NCBI GenBank assembly: GCA_002427745.1
Contig: DIYF01000066.1
Coordinates: 950 to 20,483, forward strand
DNA: 19,534 nucleotides
Direction of reading: 5' to 3'
Source: Roseivirga sp. UBA6061
GTDB taxonomy: Bacteria; Bacteroidota; Bacteroidia; Cytophagales; Cyclobacteriaceae
Shown: positions 16,991 to 19,534 of the stretch, in pieces
Layout: each line of letters opens with the position of its first letter
How positions within the stretch are numbered: the first letter of the stretch is position 1
Position numbers and translations under genes: made by a program
Notes under the pieces: generated by a model
What the model saw: the letters and a program-made list of their open reading frames with translations, nothing else
Told to the model about the DNA's origin: nothing
Database searches by the model: none

Positions 16991-17034
16991 GGTTGAGTGT
17001 CTGCTGCTCAATGGACAATATGCTCCCCTCAACC
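16991..17034. repeat. Weak inverted repeat between hisA and hisF
   Basis: GGTTGAG (16991-16997) and CTCAACC (17028-17034) are perfect reverse complements with a 30-base loop. This 78-base gap is longer than the other junctions of the operon and has no open frame. It may be an mRNA-processing or attenuating hairpin, or chance. Confidence 0.25.
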
Positions 17035-17049
17035 CTGACCTCTTACACT

Positions 17050-17763
17050 TTAAAAACTTGCCAGCTCTTCCAGACTAATACGCCCCTCGTAATATGCCTT
17101 ACCGACAATGGTGCCATATACGCCCATTTCATTCAGCCGGTGCAGGTCGTCCATATTGGAAACTCCCCCGCTGGCAATAAGCTTCAGGTCGGGGAACTGG
17201 TCCATGATCTTCTGATAAAGTTCAAAGGCCGGCCCTTGCAGTAGCCCGTCTTTGCTCACATCGGTACAAATACAGTATTGCACATTTTGTTTAACATATT
17301 CACTCAAAAAGTTAAACAAATCTAAACCGGAATCTTCCTGCCAGCCATTAATGGCTATTTTCTCATCCTTCACATCTGCCCCGAGAATGATCTTTTCGGC
17401 CCCGTATCTGGCAATCCAGGTACTGACCAGCTCCGGGTTTTTCACAGCTATGCTGCCTGCTGTTATCTGATGTGCTCCTGCCTCAAATGCCATTTCTATC
17501 GCCTTATCAGATTTTATCCCCCCTCCGAAGTCTACTTTGAGTTCGGTATGGGTGGTGATGTTTCTGAGCGTACCCTCATTCACCAGTTTGCTGGCCTTGG
17601 CACCTTCCAGATCTACCACATGGAGCCTCTGAATACCGGCAGATTCAAATCGTCTGGCCACCGCCACCGGATCATCTGCATACTCCTTTTTCTGTGCATA
17701 GTCGCCCTGCGTCAGGCGTACACACTTTCCATCAATTATATCTATAGCGGGGATTATTTTCAC
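17050..17763 (-). CDS. hisA: ProFAR isomerase (HisA)
   Basis: A 237-residue (beta/alpha)8 barrel that isomerises ProFAR to PRFAR, the substrate of HisF. The acid/base pair is Asp8 (IPAIDIIDGKCVRLTQG) and Asp130 (IILGADVKD). DFGGGIKS (78-85) and IASGGVSN (196-203) bind the two phosphates. It starts with GTG at 17763, placed right after GATAAG, and the start matches the usual MKIIPAID opening. Only 14 bases separate that start from the left boundary of the inserted four-helix-bundle segment, so that segment must now supply its leader or be read through from hisH. Confidence 0.96.
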   Translation of the reverse strand: MKIIPAIDIIDGKCVRLTQGDYAQKKEYADDPVAVARRFESAGIQRLHVVDLEGAKASKLVNEGTLRNITTHTELKVDFGGGIKSDKAIEMAFEAGAHQITAGSIAVKNPELVSTWIARYGAEKIILGADVKDEKIAINGWQEDSGLDLFNFLSEYVKQNVQYCICTDVSKDGLLQGPAFELYQKIMDQFPDLKLIASGGVSNMDDLHRLNEMGVYGTIVGKAYYEGRISLEELASF

Positions 17764-17777
17764 CTTATCGGAATTTT

Positions 17778-17785
17778 AAATGACT
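17778..17785. repeat. Left 8-bp direct repeat, possible target duplication
   Basis: AAATGACT, identical to 18375-18382. It lies one base outside the left inverted repeat. Confidence 0.4.
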
Positions 17786-17813
17786 GATGTTAAATGTTAA
17801 ATGAGACATCAGT
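17783..17813. repeat. Stem-loop at the left end of the cassette
   Basis: ACTGATGT (17783-17790) and ACATCAGT (17806-17813) form a perfect eight-pair stem. The 15-base loop is made of the TAAATGTTAAATGAG microrepeat. It lies between the four-helix-bundle stop and the hisA start, so it could also act as a weak terminator or processing site on the his mRNA. Confidence 0.45.
17787..17805 (+). repeat. Left 19-bp inverted-repeat arm
   Basis: ATGTTAAATGTTAAATGAG. It matches the reverse complement of 18354-18372 at 17 of 19 positions; both differences are A/G transitions. Confidence 0.5.
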
Positions 17814-17863
17814 AGCCAAAGCCTCAGTGCACCAAAATGACAGGCGATATGCCGGATTGCTTT

Positions 17864-18220
17864 TCATGACATCTTTGACTGTGACGATTTAACAATGGCC
17901 GTCAGAATACTAATAATCTGATCAACTTCTTTAAGCAGACCTGCAGTCTCAAGATCTACAAGGTCACTGTATTTTATGAGTAATAGCCAGTAACGTGTTT
18001 CTCTGGCCTCTTTGGAGGAGATAGACATTTTTGCCGTAAAGTCTCTCTTGGAAATAGCCGCCTGAGCTTCCTGAACATTGGCTCCGATGCTCGTACCTGA
18101 CCGCAATAGCTGCTTCGACAGGATGAACTCCTTTTGCTTTAACATCTCCTTGTATGCAGCAATGATGTTCAAAGCAAACTCAAAGCTCTTTTGTTCAATT
18201 ACATCCTCTGAAAATTTCAT
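17864..18220 (-). CDS. Four-helix-bundle protein (S23 / TIGR02436 type)
   Basis: A 118-residue all-helical protein. The family signature LLRSGTSIGANVQEAQAAISKRDFTAKMSISSKEARETRYWL (about 39-80) is complete, preceded by helix one (FEFALNIIAAYKEMLKQ) and followed by helix four (LLKEVDQIISILTAIVKSS). Relatives are encoded in rRNA intervening sequences and resemble the Avd accessory protein of diversity-generating retroelements; most have no proven function. It has no role in histidine synthesis and sits between hisH and hisA in the same direction, so it may be co-transcribed with them. An AT-rich palindrome lies 15 bases upstream of its ATG. The surrounding inverted and direct repeats suggest it arrived as a unit. 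No reverse transcriptase or variable repeat is visible here. Confidence 0.88.
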   Translation of the reverse strand: MKFSEDVIEQKSFEFALNIIAAYKEMLKQKEFILSKQLLRSGTSIGANVQEAQAAISKRDFTAKMSISSKEARETRYWLLLIKYSDLVDLETAGLLKEVDQIISILTAIVKSSQSKMS

Positions 18221-18235
18221 GATTTTTTAATTAAT

Positions 18236-18249
18236 AATTATTAATAATT
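18236..18249. promoter_or_regulatory. AT-rich palindrome upstream of the four-helix-bundle gene
   Basis: AATTATTAATAATT is a perfect 14-base palindrome, and an overlapping one, TTAATAATTATTAA, lies at 18231-18244. It ends close to the start codon. A TTTTGG box on the minus strand (18266-18271) could be a -33 element, but no proper -7 element follows. It could be an operator of the cassette's own promoter. Confidence 0.35.
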
Positions 18250-18353
18250 CAATCATAAAATATAACCAAAACCGCTCATACTACGCACTGCTACTCCGGA
18301 ACTCCTCATCCAACATTCAACACTTAACATCCATCATTACCAATTCAACATTC

Positions 18354-18372
18354 CTCATTCAACACTTAACAT
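18354..18372 (-). repeat. Right 19-bp inverted-repeat arm
   Basis: On the minus strand it reads ATGTTAAGTGTTGAATGAG. It pairs with 17787-17805 at 17 of 19 positions. Confidence 0.5.
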
Positions 18373-18374
18373 TC

Positions 18375-18382
18375 AAATGACT
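18375..18382. repeat. Right 8-bp direct repeat, possible target duplication
   Basis: AAATGACT, identical to 17778-17785. It lies two bases outside the right inverted repeat and two bases from the hisH stop codon. Confidence 0.4.
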
Positions 18383-18384
18383 CC

Positions 18385-18969
18385 TCATTTCAGACTAAGA
18401 AAGTTCTCAATAATCTTCGCACCTACTTTACCACTCTTTTCCGGGTGAGCCTGTAAGGCGTAGAAATTATCTTTATGAAGGGCTGCACTAAAGGGATTGA
18501 CGTAGTCGGTTGTGGCGATGGTCTGGTCACTCAGCTCTGCGTAGTAGCTATGCACAAAATATACATAGCTCTCTTCCTGCACCCCTTCAAACAGAGGCGA
18601 ATCCATGTGGGTGAGCGTATTCCAACCCATTTGAGGTACCTTAAGCTTAGGCTCAAACTTCTTTACATCAATGTCAAAAATGCCCAGACAATCGGTATCA
18701 TTCTCTTCAGAATGGCGACACATCAGCTGCAGACCCAGACAGACCCCGAACACCGGCTGTTTCAGATCTTTGATCACGCGATCGAGCCCTCGTTCTCTGA
18801 GAAAGCCCATAGCAGTACTGGCCTCTCCCACTCCCGGAAAGATCACCCGATCTGCCGAACGAATGACCTCTTCCTCATCACTGAGCACCGGGGTCACGCC
18901 AAGTCGTTCCAGTGCATAGGTAACCGACTGCACATTTCCTGCATTGTAGTTAATGATGACTACACTCAT
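18385..18969 (-). CDS. hisH: Imidazole glycerol phosphate synthase glutaminase subunit
   Basis: A 194-residue class I glutamine amidotransferase. It makes ammonia from glutamine and passes it through the HisF barrel. The triad is Cys77 (VFGVCLGLQLM), His175 and Glu177 (ALQAHPEKSG). The oxyanion-type loop FPGVGEA lies at 44-50, and the opening VVIINYNAGNVQSV is typical. The length is normal. It is the most upstream his gene here, 29 bases after the phenylalanine-hydroxylase stop; hisB, its usual upstream neighbour in this phylum, is missing. The downstream junction to hisA is interrupted by the four-helix-bundle cassette. Confidence 0.96.
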   Translation of the reverse strand: MSVVIINYNAGNVQSVTYALERLGVTPVLSDEEEVIRSADRVIFPGVGEASTAMGFLRERGLDRVIKDLKQPVFGVCLGLQLMCRHSEENDTDCLGIFDIDVKKFEPKLKVPQMGWNTLTHMDSPLFEGVQEESYVYFVHSYYAELSDQTIATTDYVNPFSAALHKDNFYALQAHPEKSGKVGAKIIENFLSLK

Positions 18970-18998
18970 GGCTGCAATAATAAGCGGTAAAGAAAAAC

Positions 18999-19534
18999 TT
19001 AATCGACCGTAGCGGCTTTTTCTTTCAGCCTCAACTCAATCTTTTCCTTTATCTCAGGAATAGACTCATAGAGTTGCTCATAAGAGTCGATGATGAAGTA
19101 GCGATCCTGCATCTTGTCTTTGCGGTAGGCGGTATCCAGAATATGATCGACATCGTATTCGTGATGCTCAGGCTCATTGCTGAGTGAATACTCTGTTTCT
19201 CCTGATGAGCTCAGGATGCCTGCTCCGTAGATCTTCAGTTCTCCGTTTTCTCTGATAAGGCCAAACTCAATGGTAAACCAGTAAATACGTGACAGCAGGT
19301 GAATGGCCCAGGGATCTTTGATCCATTCCTGGCCAAACTTGCTGATGGCCTGCAGAAAATCTACAAAAGCCTGATTGGCCAGTAGTGGAATGTGGGCGAA
19401 TACATCGTGGAACATATCCGGCTCTTCCAGGTAGTCGAGCTGGCTCATTTTACGCACCCAGGTAGTGGCGGGAAATTTCTTATTAGCCATAAGGTCAAAG
19501 AAGAGGTCATCTTCCACAATCCCCGGCACAGCAT
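18999..19534 (-). CDS. phhA: Phenylalanine-4-hydroxylase, partial (5' end outside the window)
   Basis: The last 178 or so residues of a tetrahydrobiopterin-dependent aromatic amino acid hydroxylase. The reading frame is open to the window edge; a GTG at 19529 is internal, not a start. Visible signatures are VPGIVEDDLFFDLMANKKFPATTWVR, the iron-binding FHDVFAHIPLL with its two histidines, and the glutamate ligand in YWFTIEFGLI, followed by IYGAGILSSSGETEYSLS. The enzyme turns phenylalanine into tyrosine using iron, oxygen and a pterin. No regulatory ACT domain can be judged because the N-terminus is missing. The gap to hisH is 29 bases with no terminator, so read-through into the his genes is possible. 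Confidence 0.93.
   Translation of the reverse strand, partial: AVPGIVEDDLFFDLMANKKFPATTWVRKMSQLDYLEEPDMFHDVFAHIPLLANQAFVDFLQAISKFGQEWIKDPWAIHLLSRIYWFTIEFGLIRENGELKIYGAGILSSSGETEYSLSNEPEHHEYDVDHILDTAYRKDKMQDRYFIIDSYEQLYESIPEIKEKIELRLKEKAATVD

Larger units (their letters stand above)
17778..18382 (-). mobile_element. Putative small insertion cassette carrying a four-helix-bundle gene
   Basis: The segment breaks the otherwise compact hisH-hisA junction. AAATGACT stands at both edges (17778-17785 and 18375-18382). Just inside are inverted copies of a 19-base motif: ATGTTAAATGTTAAATGAG on the plus strand (17787-17805) and ATGTTAAGTGTTGAATGAG on the minus strand (18372-18354), 17 of 19 alike. The only gene inside is the four-helix-bundle protein; there is no transposase. 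Removal with one copy of the 8-mer would leave 24 bases between the hisH stop and the hisA GTG. Movement would need enzymes from elsewhere. The motif is low in complexity, so chance remains possible. Confidence 0.45.
18301..18388 (-). repeat. ATGTTAAGTGTTGAATG microrepeat array at the right end of the cassette
   Basis: The 17-base unit CATTCAACACTTAACAT occurs exactly at 18314-18330 and 18356-18372, 42 bases apart. A partial form, TTCAACATTC, lies between them, and the box A(C/T)TCCTCAT occurs at 18301, 18350 and 18380. The block runs up to the hisH stop and just over its last codon. The outer 17-mer is part of the right inverted-repeat arm. Confidence 0.55.

Noticed and set aside
17864..18220. 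Diversity-generating retroelement or rRNA intervening sequence suggested by the Avd/S23-like protein
   Set aside because: No reverse transcriptase, template or variable repeat, and no rRNA is in the window.

Overview
The window looks like chromosomal DNA of a free-living Bacteroidota bacterium, most likely from the Cytophagales side of the phylum. This is inferred from the gene families: PadR plus prefix-domain FtsX-like permeases, membrane-anchored LytTR and AraC regulators, CtlX-type hydrolase, fused hisIE and a four-helix-bundle (S23/TIGR02436-type) gene. Weak or absent Shine-Dalgarno sequences and one match to the TAnnTTTG -7 element agree. No rRNA, tRNA or CRISPR array was seen.

Layout. 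(1) 100-6799, plus strand: a tight operon of a PadR repressor, two tandem ABC-type permeases without an ATPase, and a secreted TonB-C/TPR-like protein; a perfect 15-bp inverted repeat lies over the promoter. (2) 6812-9195, minus strand: a membrane hybrid histidine kinase and, upstream of it, a small secreted protein of unknown function. (3) 9331-10902, plus strand: a membrane LytTR regulator followed at once by a PhzF-family enzyme; a 21-bp-spaced direct repeat lies midway in the divergent intergenic region. (4) 10961-15468, minus strand: a secreted lipocalin-like protein, a membrane AraC regulator, the CtlX hydrolase, and two paralogous outer-membrane-barrel-like proteins. (5) 15599-19534, minus strand: hisIE, hisF, hisA, an inserted four-helix-bundle gene, hisH, and the 3' part of a phenylalanine-4-hydroxylase gene cut by the window end.

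How the genes work together. HisH and HisF form imidazole-glycerol-phosphate synthase, fed by HisIE and HisA; together they are the middle steps of histidine synthesis. The earlier and later genes (hisG, hisD, hisC, hisB) are not here. The PadR operon is probably a ligand- or stress-responsive envelope module. The LytTR site probably controls one or both divergent units.

The most striking feature is in the his operon. The four-helix-bundle gene sits between hisH and hisA in a segment of about 590 bp. That segment is bounded by a 19-bp imperfect inverted repeat (17 of 19) and, just outside it, an 8-bp perfect direct repeat. Removing one direct repeat and the interior would leave a 24-base hisH-hisA gap. 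This looks like a small insertion cassette carrying only a four-helix-bundle gene; the idea is inferred from sequence structure alone.
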